A stretch of DNA of 64,000 nucleotides from Atopomonas hussainii (GCF_900109735.1 NZ_FOAS01000010.1:1-64000), one strand, 5' to 3'; positions 16,166 to 25,992 are shown, numbered from the stretch's first letter. Program-made: numbers and translations. Notes: generated from the letters alone by a model not told the origin.

Positions 16166-18796
16166 ATGATTGATGTAAACCTGCAACAACTGGTGCAAGC
16201 CCTCGACAGCCGCGGTCGCGGTCAGCTGGAGGCCGCCGCCGAGCGCTGCATTGGCCGCGCGGGCAGCAAGATCCTTCCCGAAGATTTGCTCTTGGTGTTG
16301 CTCGATGGCGAAGCCGACAGCCTGCTGCAGCGTGCGTTAAACGACGCTGGTGCCGACAGTGCCGAGCTGGTCACCTTGCTGCAACCGCGTGGTGAGCTGG
16401 GCGAAAGCCGCAGCCCAGTATTTGCCGTCGAGCTGGTGCAGTGGCTGCAAGATGCGCTGCTACTGGCGAACCTAGAACTCAAGCGCGGCCACGTGGATGA
16501 ACCGGCGCTGCTGCTGACCTTGTTGGCTAACCCACTGCGCTATATCGGCGGTCGCGCGGCCAACGTGTTGCAAAGCATCAACCTGCCGCGCTTGCGCGCC
16601 TTTATCGATAGCCAAGGTGAGCAAGACAGTGCGCCACGTAACGCCGCGCCGGGCGAATCGGCGCTGGCGCGTTTTACCCACAACTACACCCAGCAAGCCC
16701 GCGAAGGCCGCTTAGACCCGGTGCTGTGTCGCGACGAGGCGATCAGCCAGATGATCGACATCCTCGCGCGGCGGCGGAAAAACAACCCCATCGTGGTGGG
16801 TGAGGCCGGCGTGGGTAAAACCGCCGTGGTTGAAGGCTTAGCGCTGCGCATCGCCCAAGGTGACGTGCCACAGGCGCTGCATGGCGTTGAGCTGCTGGCG
16901 TTGGACATGGGCCTGCTGCAAGCCGGGGCGAGTGTGAAAGGTGAGTTCGAGCGCCGCTTACAAGGCGTGATCGACGAGGTAAAAACCTCGGCTAAACCGA
17001 TCATTCTGTTTATCGACGAAGCGCACACCCTGATCGGCGCGGGCGCACAAGCCGGTGGTTCGGATGCCGCTAACCTGCTCAAGCCTGCGCTGGCGCGTGG
17101 CGAGCTGCGCACCATCGCCGCTACTACGTGGAGCGAGTACAAAAAATACTTTGAGAAAGACCCCGCACTGGCGCGGCGCTTCCAGCCGGTCAAGCTGCTG
17201 GAGCCCACCGTCAGCGAGGCGGTGACCATTCTGCGTGGCCTCGCACCCGTGTATCAGCAAAGCCACGGTGTGTATCTGCGCGATGACGCCGTGCAGGCCG
17301 CCGCCGAGCTGTCTGCCCGCTACTTGGCCGGTCGCCAACTGCCGGATAAAGCCGTGGACGTGCTGGACACCGCCTGCGCCCGCGTGCGCATCAGCCTTGC
17401 CGCGCCGCCGGCCGCGTTAGAACGCCTGCGTAACGAACTGGCCGAAGGCGAACGCCAGCAAGCCGCGTTAGAGCGTGACCACGCCACCGGCGTATTAGCC
17501 GAGCGCAGTGTGCTGGATGAGCTGGTCGAGCGCCTGCCACAGCTGCGCGAACAAGAGGCCGCACTGGCCAACGCATGGCAAGCCCAGCGCGAACTGGCCA
17601 GCGAACTGCTTAGCCTGCGCCAACAGCTGGCCCAACCGACGCTGGTTGCAGCAGAGCAGGTTGAAGAGGGCGTAGATCAAGCGGCTAGCGAGCTGGCGGC
17701 TGATGAGCTTCAAGAAACCCCCGCCGAGCGCTTAGTGCGCCTGCAGGCACAGCTTAGCGAACTGCAAAGCGAGCAGCGCTTGGTCAGTTACGAGGTTTGC
17801 CCGCGCTTGGTGGCCGAAGTGATCAGCCAGTGGACCGGCGTGCCGCTTAGCCAGTTAGCGCGCGAGCACAATCTGAAAGTGGCCAGTTTTGCCGGCGATT
17901 TGCGCAGCCGCGTGCGCGGTCAGGAACAAGCCGTGCAGGCACTGGATCGCAGTATGCGCGCGGCGGCGGCGGGGCTGAATAACCCGTTGGCACCGACCGG
18001 CGTGTTCCTCTTGGTTGGCCCTAGCGGCGTGGGCAAAACCGAAACCGCGCTGGCGCTGGCCGATTTGCTCTACGGCGGCGAACGCTTTTTAACCGTGATC
18101 AACATGTCGGAGTTTCAGGAGAAGCACACAGTCTCGCGCCTGATCGGCTCGCCGCCCGGCTACGTGGGCTACGGCGAGGGCGGCATGCTCACCGAAGCAG
18201 TACGCCAGAAGCCCTACTCGGTAATCCTCCTCGATGAGGTAGAAAAAGCCGACCCCGACGTGCTCAACCTGTTCTACCAAATCTTCGATAAGGGCGTGGC
18301 CAACGATGGCGAAGGCCGCGAAATTGATTTTCGCAACACGCTGATTCTGCTCACCTCGAATCTGGCCAGCGAGCAAATCAGCGCGCTGTGCGCCGATGGT
18401 CAACGGCCTGAAGCTGAGCACCTGCTGGAGCACATCCGCCCAGCGCTGAGCCGTCACTTTAAGCCGGCGCTGCTGGGTCGTATGCGCGTGGTGCCGTATT
18501 ACCCGGTCAATGGCGAACTGCTCAGCGAGTTGGTCGAGCTCAAACTGCAGCGCTTCGGCGAGCGCTTGGCGCGTCGCCAGTTGGCATTCAGCTTCAGCCC
18601 CGCGCTGGTCAGCGAGCTGGTGGCGCGTTGCACGCACAGCGAGAGCGGCGCGCGCCTGATCGACCAGCTGCTGGAACAACTGCTGTTGCCGCAGGTGGTC
18701 GACCGTCTGCTCGACGGCATGACCAGCGGCGAAGTGCTCAAACAGGTACACGCCACCGTGGACGGTGAACAGGCGGTGATCTGTGAATTTGCGTAA
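16166..18796 (+). CDS. clpV: ClpV (TssH), sheath-recycling AAA+ ATPase
   Basis: An 876-residue Clp/Hsp100 ATPase. Two AAA modules are clear: GEAGVGKT with LFIDEAHTLIGAG in the first, GPSGVGKTE with ILLDEVEKADPDVLN in the second. The N-terminal domain recognises contracted sheath. The ATPase threads TssC and disassembles the sheath for reuse. I chose the ATG at 16166 because it follows an AAGGACG ribosome site and gives the usual length; the frame is open upstream to 15890 inside tssG but that part does not resemble ClpV. The activator gene follows immediately. Confidence 0.96.
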   Translation: MIDVNLQQLVQALDSRGRGQLEAAAERCIGRAGSKILPEDLLLVLLDGEADSLLQRALNDAGADSAELVTLLQPRGELGESRSPVFAVELVQWLQDALLLANLELKRGHVDEPALLLTLLANPLRYIGGRAANVLQSINLPRLRAFIDSQGEQDSAPRNAAPGESALARFTHNYTQQAREGRLDPVLCRDEAISQMIDILARRRKNNPIVVGEAGVGKTAVVEGLALRIAQGDVPQALHGVELLALDMGLLQAGASVKGEFERRLQGVIDEVKTSAKPIILFIDEAHTLIGAGAQAGGSDAANLLKPALARGELRTIAATTWSEYKKYFEKDPALARRFQPVKLLEPTVSEAVTILRGLAPVYQQSHGVYLRDDAVQAAAELSARYLAGRQLPDKAVDVLDTACARVRISLAAPPAALERLRNELAEGERQQAALERDHATGVLAERSVLDELVERLPQLREQEAALANAWQAQRELASELLSLRQQLAQPTLVAAEQVEEGVDQAASELAADELQETPAERLVRLQAQLSELQSEQRLVSYEVCPRLVAEVISQWTGVPLSQLAREHNLKVASFAGDLRSRVRGQEQAVQALDRSMRAAAAGLNNPLAPTGVFLLVGPSGVGKTETALALADLLYGGERFLTVINMSEFQEKHTVSRLIGSPPGYVGYGEGGMLTEAVRQKPYSVILLDEVEKADPDVLNLFYQIFDKGVANDGEGREIDFRNTLILLTSNLASEQISALCADGQRPEAEHLLEHIRPALSRHFKPALLGRMRVVPYYPVNGELLSELVELKLQRFGERLARRQLAFSFSPALVSELVARCTHSESGARLIDQLLEQLLLPQVVDRLLDGMTSGEVLKQVHATVDGEQAVICEFA

Positions 18797-18806
18797 GGAG
18801 ACGCCC

Positions 18807-20321
18807 GTGTTCCAACACATCAGCCAGCCCTTGTTGTATGCCGAGCGTTTGCTGGCGCACTACACCCTGCTGGGCAAAAGCCAAGATGCCGCCAGCCTGT
18901 TTAGCGAACTGGCCGCCGCGCTGGTGCGCCTAACCGACTGCCAGCTGAGCCAAGTGTATTTGCTCGACGACACCCACACGCGCCTGCAACTGGCCGCGCA
19001 GTGGCTGGATGGCCGCCGCGTGGCCGAGGCCGATTGCAGCCTGAGTGCCGACTACGCCGACCAGCAACTGCTGCAGTACAGCCTGTGCCAGAACCGGGTG
19101 CTGGCGATTGAAGACCTGCTCAGCAGCCCCTTCGACACCAGTTTTTTACCCGAGCGCTCGCCAGTGTGGCGCAGCCTGTTATGCCTGCCGTGGCAAGACA
19201 GCCGAGGGCGCACCCAAGGCGTGCTGCTCTGTGCTGGGCGGCGTAGCGGTTCGCTGGAGCACTTCGCCGACTCGCTGCAATCACTCGGCAGCTTTGCACT
19301 CACCCAACATCAGCTGATCTCGCGCCTGCGCGGCGGCCAAGTCGATAGCAGCCGCTTGCGCAGCGCCGATTACGGTTTAACCGGCGACAGCCCAGCGATG
19401 CGCAGCGTCTATCAGCTGATCGGCAAAGTGCTGGATAACCCCGTCAGCGTGTTGCTCACCGGCGAAACCGGCACCGGCAAAGAGCTGGTCGCCCGCGCCA
19501 TTCACGATCACGGCGTGCGCCGCAACAAGCCGTTTGTGGTGCAAAACTGCGCCAGCCTGCCGGAGAGCCTGCTGGAGAGCGAGCTGTTTGGTTATCGCAA
19601 AGGCGCCTTTAGCGGCGCCGACCGCGACCGCGAAGGCCTGCTCGATGCTGCTAACGGCGGCACGCTGTTTTTAGATGAAATCGGCGACATGCCGCTGACC
19701 CTGCAAGCCAAGCTGCTGCGCGTGCTGCAAGAAGGCGAAGTGCGTCCGTTGGGCTCCACGCAAACCCACAAGGTGGATGTGCGCATCATTGCCGCCACCC
19801 ATCGTGATCTGCTTGGCATGGCGCGCTTGGGGCAGTTCCGCGAAGACTTGTACTACCGCTTAGCTAACTTCCCGATTGGTCTGCCGGCGCTGCGTGAGCG
19901 CGGCGACGACATCCTCATGCTGGCGCGTTCTTTTGCCGACAAGGCCTGCGCTTATCTGCAACGCGACCTGCTGCGCTGGTCGCCCGAGGCACTCAAGTGT
20001 CTGCGTGGCTATGCCTTCCCCGGCAACGTGCGCGAGCTGAAAGGCTTAGTCGAGCGCGCCGTGCTGCTGTGTGAAGGCGGCGAGCTGCTGCCCGAGCACT
20101 TTAATTTGGGAACCAGTGCCACGACCTTGCCACCACTGCTGGCAGATAATGGCGCACTCAGTTTTCGTGAGTGCATGGAGCAAGTCGAACGCCAGCTACT
20201 GCTGCAATCGCTGCGCCGCAATAACGGAAACCAGACCCACACCGCCAAGGAACTGGGCTTACCGCGCCGCACCTTGCTGTACCGCATGGAACGGCTGCGC
20301 ATTAGCTCGGCGGATGTGTAA
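18807..20321 (+). CDS. vasH: VasH/Sfa-like sigma-54-dependent activator
   Basis: A 504-residue enhancer-binding protein. The N-terminal 170 residues resemble a GAF sensor domain. The AAA+ core has GETGTGKE (219-226), GAFSGAD (266-272, the sigma-54-contacting loop with Ser instead of the commoner Thr) and [12 protein letters not shown]. The C-terminus has a Fis-type helix-turn-helix ([20 protein letters not shown]). The chosen GTG lies six bases after AAGGAG; a GTG at 18783 would add eight residues inside clpV. The position after clpV matches sfa2 of P. aeruginosa HSI-II. A -24/-12 promoter in front of hcp is its likely target. Confidence 0.92.
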   Translation: MFQHISQPLLYAERLLAHYTLLGKSQDAASLFSELAAALVRLTDCQLSQVYLLDDTHTRLQLAAQWLDGRRVAEADCSLSADYADQQLLQYSLCQNRVLAIEDLLSSPFDTSFLPERSPVWRSLLCLPWQDSRGRTQGVLLCAGRRSGSLEHFADSLQSLGSFALTQHQLISRLRGGQVDSSRLRSADYGLTGDSPAMRSVYQLIGKVLDNPVSVLLTGETGTGKELVARAIHDHGVRRNKPFVVQNCASLPESLLESELFGYRKGAFSGADRDREGLLDAANGGTLFLDEIGDMPLTLQAKLLRVLQEGEVRPLGSTQTHKVDVRIIAATHRDLLGMARLGQFREDLYYRLANFPIGLPALRERGDDILMLARSFADKACAYLQRDLLRWSPEALKCLRGYAFPGNVRELKGLVERAVLLCEGGELLPEHFNLGTSATTLPPLLADNGALSFRECMEQVERQLLLQSLRRNNGNQTHTAKELGLPRRTLLYRMERLRISSADV

Positions 20322-20326
20322 AACGA

Positions 20327-20336
20327 TCAAGGACGA
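20327..20336 (+). promoter_or_regulatory. Candidate RsmA/CsrA site over the vgrG-B ribosome site
   Basis: TCAAGGACGA matches the (A/U)CANGGANG(U/A) consensus of RsmA-family proteins at every position and overlaps the Shine-Dalgarno of the gene at 20342. ATC and GAT can pair around an AAGGAC hexaloop, putting GGA in the loop. This is a motif match only. Confidence 0.4.
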
Positions 20337-20341
20337 TAGCC

Positions 20342-23300
20342 ATGTTTAACCCGGCCAACACCGCGCATTTCACCCTCGCCATCGACGGGCTAGAGCACGA
20401 CCTGCAAGTGCTCGCCTTCGAGGGCCGCGAAGCGCTCAATCAGCCGTATCGCTTCGACATCACCTTAGTCAGCGAACAGCCCGATCTGGATTTAGAGTCG
20501 CTGCTGCACCGCCGCGCGTTTCTTGCCTTCACCCCGCAAGGCGAAGGTGTGCACGGCCTGTTGCAACGGGTTGAGCAGGGCGAGTCTGGCCACCGGTTAA
20601 CCCGCTATCACGTCACCTTGCAGCCGCAGCTGAGCTACTTGGCACTGCGCCATAACCAGCGGATTTTTCAGCACCTAACCGTGGCCGACATCATCGCCAC
20701 TGTGCTGGAAGAACACGGCATCACCAGCACCGATTACCGCTTCCAGCTCGGCAGCCTGTACCCCGAGCGCACCTACTGCGTGCAGTACGACGAAAGCGAT
20801 CTGCACTTTATCCAGCGCCTGTGCGAAGAAGAGGGCATTCACTACCATTTCGAGCACAGCGAGGCGGGCCATGTGCTGGTGTTTGGCGACGACCAAACCA
20901 GCTTCCGCAAACTCGGCCAGCCCACGGTGTATTTACCCGACAGCGGCATGACCGCCGACGAGCCGGTGATCAAACACTTCGCCGTGCGCGTCGCCAGCCG
21001 AACCCGCCGTGTGACTCGGCGTGACTACGACTTCGAAAAACCGCGTCTGCTCATGGAAGCAGCCTTTACGCCAAACGATGAACGCCGCGAACCGGTTCTG
21101 GAAGACTACGACTACCCCGGCGCCTTCAGCGAGCGCCCGCGCGGTAAACACTTAAGCCAACGCATTCAAGAACGCCACCGCGCCGACTACCAACAAGGCC
21201 AAGGCGACAGCGACCAACCGCGCTTGGTCACCGGCCACCTGCTGGAAATCAGCGACCACCCGCGCAAAGAGTGGAACGACCTCTGGCTGCTCACCGAAGT
21301 GCTGCATCACGGCAAACAACCGCAAGTGCTGGAAGAAAACGCCGACATCCTTAACTTCCCCTCTCCCCTGGGGAGAGGGGCTAGGGGTGAGGGCCTAAAA
21401 AGCAGTGAGGGCCTAGAAAGCACTGAGAGTTTTGAACAAGGCTACCGCAACCACTTCCTCGTCACCCCGTGGCAAGTGCCGTACCGCCCGCCGTTTGTGC
21501 ACCGCAAACCACACGTGCTCGGCAGCCAAACCGCCGTGGTCACCGGCCCGCAGGGTGAAGAAATCCATTGCGACGAATACGGCCGCATCAAAGTGCAATT
21601 CCACTGGGACCGCGAAGGCCAAGCCAACGAGCACACCAGCTGCTGGCTGCGCGTGGCGAGCAATTGGGCCGGCGACCGCTACGGCGGCATCGCCATCCCG
21701 CGTATCGGCATGGAAGTGTTAGTCACCTTCTTAGAAGGTGACCCAGATCAGCCTTTAGTCACCGGCTGCCTGTTCCATAAAGAGCATCTGGTGCCCTACG
21801 ACCTGCCGGCGAACAAAACCCGCAGCGTGTTCAAAACCCTCTCCAGCCCCGGCGGCGGGGGCTACAACGAACTGCGCATCGAAGACAAAAAAGGCCAAGA
21901 GCAGATCTACTTGCACGCCCAGCGTGACTGGGACGAAAACATTGAGCACGACCAACGCCTCCGCATCGGCAACGAGCGGCATGACACAGTCGAGGCCAAC
22001 AGCCACACCGAGATCCGTGGCGAAGAACACCGCCTAATCCTCAAAGACCGCAAAACCGAGGTCAAGCTCAGCGATCACCTGAAAGTGGCCGACACCCAGC
22101 ACGTCAAACTCGGCAGCGGCCAGTTCGTCGAAGCCGGCAACGAAATCCACTACTACGCCGGCAACAAGCTGGTGGTCGACGCCGGCATGGAACTCACCGC
22201 CAGCGCCGGCGGCAGCTTCCTCAAACTAGACCCCAGCGGCATCACCCTCAGCGGCGCACAAATCAAACTCAACTCCGGCGGCAGCCCCGGCAAGGGCAGC
22301 GGCTTGCAGTTGTTGACGCCGCTCACCCCAGCCATGGCCGCCAAGGCCTTAGCCGGCGAACTGCTCGATCTGCCACAGGCGAACAGCCTGACCAAGCCCG
22401 AGCTGTTTACCGCCGAAGAGCTGGCTGATGTACCGCTGGAAGAAGAGGAAGAAGAAGTCGAAATCGAAGAGCTCACTCAGCAGGCCATTACCCTGCGTAT
22501 CGGTGTGTTCTTTGATGGCACAGGTAACAACAAAAACAATACCGAAACAGTACGCCAGTGTTTTTCCCCCGACTTAGATATGACCGATGTGGCAGAGGCA
22601 GTTCGGGAGCATTGCGCTAAGTACGGCTACGACGGCGAAGGTAGTTCGCCGGATAATAGTTATGGTAATGATTTAAGTAATGTGGCGCGGCTGTATGACT
22701 TGTACTTGGATGATGTGGCATACGGTGGAGGTGAAAGAGGTTTTAAGTCGGTAAAGGTTTATGTTGATGGTATAGGCACGCTAAGCGGTGCGGAAGATGT
22801 TTTATTCTCACAAGCAACTGGCTTGGGCGAGACTGGTGTTGCGGCTCGTGTTGAAGAGTGTGGGAAGTTGATTGCGCAGAATATTAGCGAGCTTTTGACG
22901 GAAAGCCCTGAGGTTTTAGTAGAGTCTGTTTGCTTCGATGTGTTTGGTTTTAGTCGTGGTGCTGCAGCTGCGAGAAGTTTTGTTAATGAATTGGCAAAAG
23001 GCACAGAAAGCGAACTGGTTACTACTATTAAGTCATCGGTGCGTGCGGTTGATGGCTTTTCGTGGCAGCTTAATAGCGACTGTAATGTAATTTTTTTGGG
23101 ATTATTTGATACGGTGGCGGCGATTGCTAATCCGCTATACGGTGATTTTAGTGGTGCAAATTCAGATAATGTTGGTGTAGATGTTTTCTTGCGTGATGGC
23201 TGTGCCAAAAAAATAGTTCACTTAGTGGCGCGTGATGAAGTTCGTGAGAATTTTGCACTGAATAGTGCCGGAATAGATGTTGTCGTGCCGGGCGTGCATT

Positions 23301-23911
23301 CTGATGTCGGTGGCGGCTATTTGCCGAGTGCGACGGAAAAACTGTTTTTGTCGCGGCCAATGTCTAACTTGTTATCAAAAAACTCATCGTTTGACCATGT
23401 TGCTGCTTATCAAGAGGCTGTTGAAAAATTAGCTGATTGGCAGAACAAGGGCATTGTGTCGAGCAGCGATCAGCAGGCGTTGCGGGTGGTGACTTGGCGG
23501 AAGCCATATGAAGTTCAACAAGAGCGTGATGCTACCCCGCAAGAGCATATTTATGCGGCGGTGGGCGTCGAGCGCCAAGTGAAAGGCAGTCTGTCATTGG
23601 TGTATTTGCGGATTATGCGCGACTTGGCGGAAGCGCATAGCGTACCGTTTTCACCCATTGATGAGGCCGATCAAGATTTGGCGCTGCCACAAGAGCTGCA
23701 AAGCATTCATGAAAAGCTTTATGGCTATGTGCTGAAAGGCGGCACGGGGCCTGCGTTGAGCGCTTCAGAAGAAGCCTTGCTGCGCAGGCGCTATATCCAT
23801 AATTCGGCACATTGGAATGCGGCAAAAGGCTTCAATGGTAGTGACTTGGATATTGTTTTTGTTAATAGGCCTGCTCAGCAAGGTAAGCGTGTGGTGCATC
23901 CTAATGAATAA
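20342..23911 (+). CDS. vgrG: Evolved VgrG with Tle1-type (DUF2235) phospholipase domain
   Basis: A 1189-residue fusion. Residues 1-650 are a complete VgrG, nearly identical in its N-terminal two thirds to the vgrG at 35369. After GSPGKGSG comes an acidic linker (EEEEEEVEIEE), then a DUF2235 hydrolase domain starting near 720 (IGVFFDGTGNN). The nucleophile motif GFSRG is at 869-873 (Ser871), with candidate Asp923 (LFDT) and His986 (GVHSDVGGGY), matching the spacing of Tle1 phospholipases. Base composition falls sharply from about 22500, so the lipase looks like a later graft. It should deliver a membrane-lipid-degrading activity to the target periplasm. Three lipoprotein immunity candidates follow. 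Confidence 0.94.
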   Translation: MFNPANTAHFTLAIDGLEHDLQVLAFEGREALNQPYRFDITLVSEQPDLDLESLLHRRAFLAFTPQGEGVHGLLQRVEQGESGHRLTRYHVTLQPQLSYLALRHNQRIFQHLTVADIIATVLEEHGITSTDYRFQLGSLYPERTYCVQYDESDLHFIQRLCEEEGIHYHFEHSEAGHVLVFGDDQTSFRKLGQPTVYLPDSGMTADEPVIKHFAVRVASRTRRVTRRDYDFEKPRLLMEAAFTPNDERREPVLEDYDYPGAFSERPRGKHLSQRIQERHRADYQQGQGDSDQPRLVTGHLLEISDHPRKEWNDLWLLTEVLHHGKQPQVLEENADILNFPSPLGRGARGEGLKSSEGLESTESFEQGYRNHFLVTPWQVPYRPPFVHRKPHVLGSQTAVVTGPQGEEIHCDEYGRIKVQFHWDREGQANEHTSCWLRVASNWAGDRYGGIAIPRIGMEVLVTFLEGDPDQPLVTGCLFHKEHLVPYDLPANKTRSVFKTLSSPGGGGYNELRIEDKKGQEQIYLHAQRDWDENIEHDQRLRIGNERHDTVEANSHTEIRGEEHRLILKDRKTEVKLSDHLKVADTQHVKLGSGQFVEAGNEIHYYAGNKLVVDAGMELTASAGGSFLKLDPSGITLSGAQIKLNSGGSPGKGSGLQLLTPLTPAMAAKALAGELLDLPQANSLTKPELFTAEELADVPLEEEEEEVEIEELTQQAITLRIGVFFDGTGNNKNNTETVRQCFSPDLDMTDVAEAVREHCAKYGYDGEGSSPDNSYGNDLSNVARLYDLYLDDVAYGGGERGFKSVKVYVDGIGTLSGAEDVLFSQATGLGETGVAARVEECGKLIAQNISELLTESPEVLVESVCFDVFGFSRGAAAARSFVNELAKGTESELVTTIKSSVRAVDGFSWQLNSDCNVIFLGLFDTVAAIANPLYGDFSGANSDNVGVDVFLRDGCAKKIVHLVARDEVRENFALNSAGIDVVVPGVHSDVGGGYLPSATEKLFLSRPMSNLLSKNSSFDHVAAYQEAVEKLADWQNKGIVSSSDQQALRVVTWRKPYEVQQERDATPQEHIYAAVGVERQVKGSLSLVYLRIMRDLAEAHSVPFSPIDEADQDLALPQELQSIHEKLYGYVLKGGTGPALSASEEALLRRRYIHNSAHWNAAKGFNGSDLDIVFVNRPAQQGKRVVHPNE
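21358..21396 (+). repeat. Palindromic repeat inserted in frame in vgrG (short form)
   Basis: CCCCTCTCCCC and GGGGAGAGGGG (21358-21380) are perfect 11-bp arms around a single T, followed by the GCTAGGGGTGAGGG tail shared with the other vgrG copies. Directly after it GTGAGGGCCTAAAAAGCA is tandemly repeated with one change, adding six codons. All of it is translated in frame into a Gly/Arg-rich linker. Confidence 0.88.
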
Positions 23912-24536
23912 TGTTTGGCATGTTTTTTTATTGGTATTTTTTCTTTCTGGTTGCACTTCTTCTTCAGCACGTGATCCGGATGAAACTTGGTATTTGGGAT
24001 TTGCTGCGCCTGCTTATATGGAGGCTTGGTTGGAGGATGTACAGTTCAAAGACGTTCAAGGTAATGTGAATTTTCGTGCTGGCGGCGGTGTGGTTTCCAT
24101 GGCTAGCCCAGCAGGCAATACAGGGGACCCATACGGATGGAAACGGGTCGTCGGTACGGGCAGTGGCCGTTACATGTTTGGGTATGACTTGCCGGATCAA
24201 ATTTTTGTGCGCTGGCAATCGATAGCTGAACCGCAGGTTTATAAGGCAATCGTTAAGGTAACCGATGAAATGAGAGCGGCTATGCGGAAACCACTTGATG
24301 TTGAGTGTCAGTTTAAGCCTATACGTAACAGAATAGGGTTGCACTTGGCGCCGGGCGGTATTGTTCGGGTTGTTCAGGGTGGTACTTGCATTAGAGCAAC
24401 TGAGGTTATGCGTTTGCAGGCCGAAGTGGTTGAAGAAGGCCCTTGGCGCGGTAAGTCATCAAAATACCGATCGCTTTCACCTGCGGCGAAGGAATATATC
24501 GAGAAGTACGGTATTCCCTACGATAGCTGGAAATAA
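23904..24536 (+). CDS. DUF2931-type lipoprotein, candidate phospholipase immunity 1
   Basis: A 210-residue lipoprotein with signal peptide and lipobox FFLSGC. The body (WYLGFAAPAYMEAWLEDV, GDPYGWKRVVGTGSGRYMFGYDLP, GLHLAPGGIVRVVQGGTC, YIEKYGIPYDSW) is the DUF2931 pattern. I chose the ATG at 23904, which overlaps the vgrG stop by 8 bp and gives the same length as the next copy; the frame is open upstream, but inside vgrG. DUF2931 lipoproteins commonly sit beside T6SS lipases and probably neutralise them in the periplasm. It is AT-richer than the core genes. Confidence 0.82.
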   Translation: MNNVWHVFLLVFFLSGCTSSSARDPDETWYLGFAAPAYMEAWLEDVQFKDVQGNVNFRAGGGVVSMASPAGNTGDPYGWKRVVGTGSGRYMFGYDLPDQIFVRWQSIAEPQVYKAIVKVTDEMRAAMRKPLDVECQFKPIRNRIGLHLAPGGIVRVVQGGTCIRATEVMRLQAEVVEEGPWRGKSSKYRSLSPAAKEYIEKYGIPYDSWK

Positions 24537-24578
24537 AGTGTGTGCTTTTGATGGGTGGTTTGATTTGAGAGTGCTTGT

Positions 24579-25211
24579 GTGAGCTTTTTTAGACTGGCCT
24601 TTATTTCTGTGCTGCTGCTTTCTGGTTGCGCTTCTTCTTCAGCGCGTGACCCAGACGAGACTTGGTTTCTTGGGTTCGGTGCTCCGGATTACATGGAAGT
24701 TTGGTTGGAGGATGTGCAGTTTAAGGATGTTCAAGGGGATGTGAACTTTCGTGCGGGTGGTGGGGTTGTTTCAATGGTGAGCCCGTTAGGAAACGCGGGT
24801 GAGCCACATGGTTGGAATAAACTTGTTGGGATTGGTAGCGGCCGATATATGTTCGGCTATGACCTTCCGGACAGGATTTTTGTTCGCTGGCAGTCCATGG
24901 CTGAGCCTCAGGCCTATAAGGTAGCTGTAAATGTGACCGATGAAATGAGAGAGGCGATGCGTAAGCCTCTTGATGTTGAATGCCGTTATAAGCCTGTTCG
25001 TAATAAATTAGGCCTGCATCTGGCGCCAGGCGGTATTGTTCGGGTTGTTCAGGGCGGCACTTGTATTAGAGCAACTGAAGTCATGCGCTTGCAAGCTGAG
25101 GTCGTTGAAGAGGGTCCTTGGCTCGGCAAATCATCAAAATATCACTCGCTCTCGCCGGCGGCAAAAGAGTATATCGAGAAGTACGGTATTCCCTACGATA
25201 GTTGGAAATGA
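24579..25211 (+). CDS. DUF2931-type lipoprotein, candidate phospholipase immunity 2
   Basis: A 210-residue paralogue of the preceding gene, starting with GTG, with lipobox LLLSGC and the shared RDPDETW segment after it. Most of the mature protein is the same as in copy 1. The closing nucleotides around the GIPYDSW codons are almost identical to copy 1, whereas the KSSKY region differs from copies 1 and 3 at many silent positions. The 42-bp gap before it resembles the gap before copy 3, so the duplicated unit included the spacer. Probable periplasmic immunity to the Tle1-type domain or a variant of it. Confidence 0.8.
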   Translation: MSFFRLAFISVLLLSGCASSSARDPDETWFLGFGAPDYMEVWLEDVQFKDVQGDVNFRAGGGVVSMVSPLGNAGEPHGWNKLVGIGSGRYMFGYDLPDRIFVRWQSMAEPQAYKVAVNVTDEMREAMRKPLDVECRYKPVRNKLGLHLAPGGIVRVVQGGTCIRATEVMRLQAEVVEEGPWLGKSSKYHSLSPAAKEYIEKYGIPYDSWK

Positions 25212-25252
25212 AATGTGTTTTTTGAGCGGCTGTTTGATTTGAGAGTGTTTGA

Positions 25253-25894
25253 GTGAGTTTTTTTAGGCTGGTCTTTATTTTTGTGCTGCTGCTTTCTGGG
25301 TGTGCATCACCCACTGGTAGAGATTTGCAAAAGAGCTGGTATCTAGGCTTTGGTGCCCCCGCTTATATGGAGGTTTGGTTGGAAGATGTGCAGTTTAAAG
25401 ATATTAATGGTGGCGTAAACCACCGCGCTGGTGGAGGGCTGGTTTCAGTTGCGAGCCCGCCCGGTAATAGTGGTGATCCGCGGGGCTGGGGAAAGCTTGT
25501 GGGTATTGGTAGTGGCCGCTATATGTTTGGCTACGATTTGCCTGAGCGAATTTATGTGCGGTGGCATTCATTAGTCGAGCCGCAAACATATCAGATAGTT
25601 GTCAATGTGACGGATGAGATTAGAGAGTCGATGCACAAGCCGGTTGAGGCTTTATGTGGTCACTCTGACTCTAAGCCAGTGGCAAATAATCTTGGGCTGC
25701 ATTTGGCCCCTGGTGGGATGGTCCGAGTAGTTCAGGGTGGCGGGTGCTTGAACGTTGTTGAGGTTATACGTGTACAGGCTGAAGTAGTCGGAGAAGGCCC
25801 TTGGCGCGGTAAGTCATCAAAATACCGATCGCTTTCACCTGCGGCTAAGGAATATATCGAGAAGCACGGCATTCCTTACGAAAGCTGGCGCTAA
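25253..25894 (+). CDS. DUF2931-type lipoprotein, candidate phospholipase immunity 3
   Basis: A 213-residue paralogue, GTG start, with a signal peptide nearly identical to copy 2 (MSFFRLVFIFVLLLSGC). It is the most diverged in its mature part (RDLQKSWYLGF, NHRAGGGLVS, a three-residue longer CGHSDSKP region). However, 72 bp near its end match copy 1 with a single mismatch, a sign of recombination between copies. It may protect against a different lipase than copies 1 and 2. Lipid attachment at the lipobox Cys is expected to place it in the periplasm. Confidence 0.78.
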   Translation: MSFFRLVFIFVLLLSGCASPTGRDLQKSWYLGFGAPAYMEVWLEDVQFKDINGGVNHRAGGGLVSVASPPGNSGDPRGWGKLVGIGSGRYMFGYDLPERIYVRWHSLVEPQTYQIVVNVTDEIRESMHKPVEALCGHSDSKPVANNLGLHLAPGGMVRVVQGGGCLNVVEVIRVQAEVVGEGPWRGKSSKYRSLSPAAKEYIEKHGIPYESWR

Positions 25895-25975
25895 ATAAAT
25901 TATTAATCGCGCTGCGCCGAGCAGGTAACAGCGCGCAGTGTTGGTAAGTCTGTGATGGCAGGCTTGCATTTTATT

Positions 25976-25989
25976 ATTCAGGGAGGAAT
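25976..25989 (+). promoter_or_regulatory. RsmA/CsrA-type hairpin before the small lipoprotein gene
   Basis: ATTC and GAAT pair perfectly around the hexaloop AGGGAG, presenting GGA in the loop. The embedded TCAGGGAGGA matches the RsmA consensus at every position and overlaps the ribosome site of the ATG at 25993. The wider 25895-25992 gap also has a CGCGCTG / CAGCGCG inverted repeat (25908-25935). Confidence 0.45.
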
Positions 25990-25992
25990 TCC

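Noticed and set aside
18089-18820. Long minus-strand open frame of 243 codons opposite the end of clpV
   Set aside because: A shadow of the clpV reading frame with no recognisable domain or start signal. The same applies to similar frames at 12478-13185, 14155-14868, 32458-33312 and 49149-49865.
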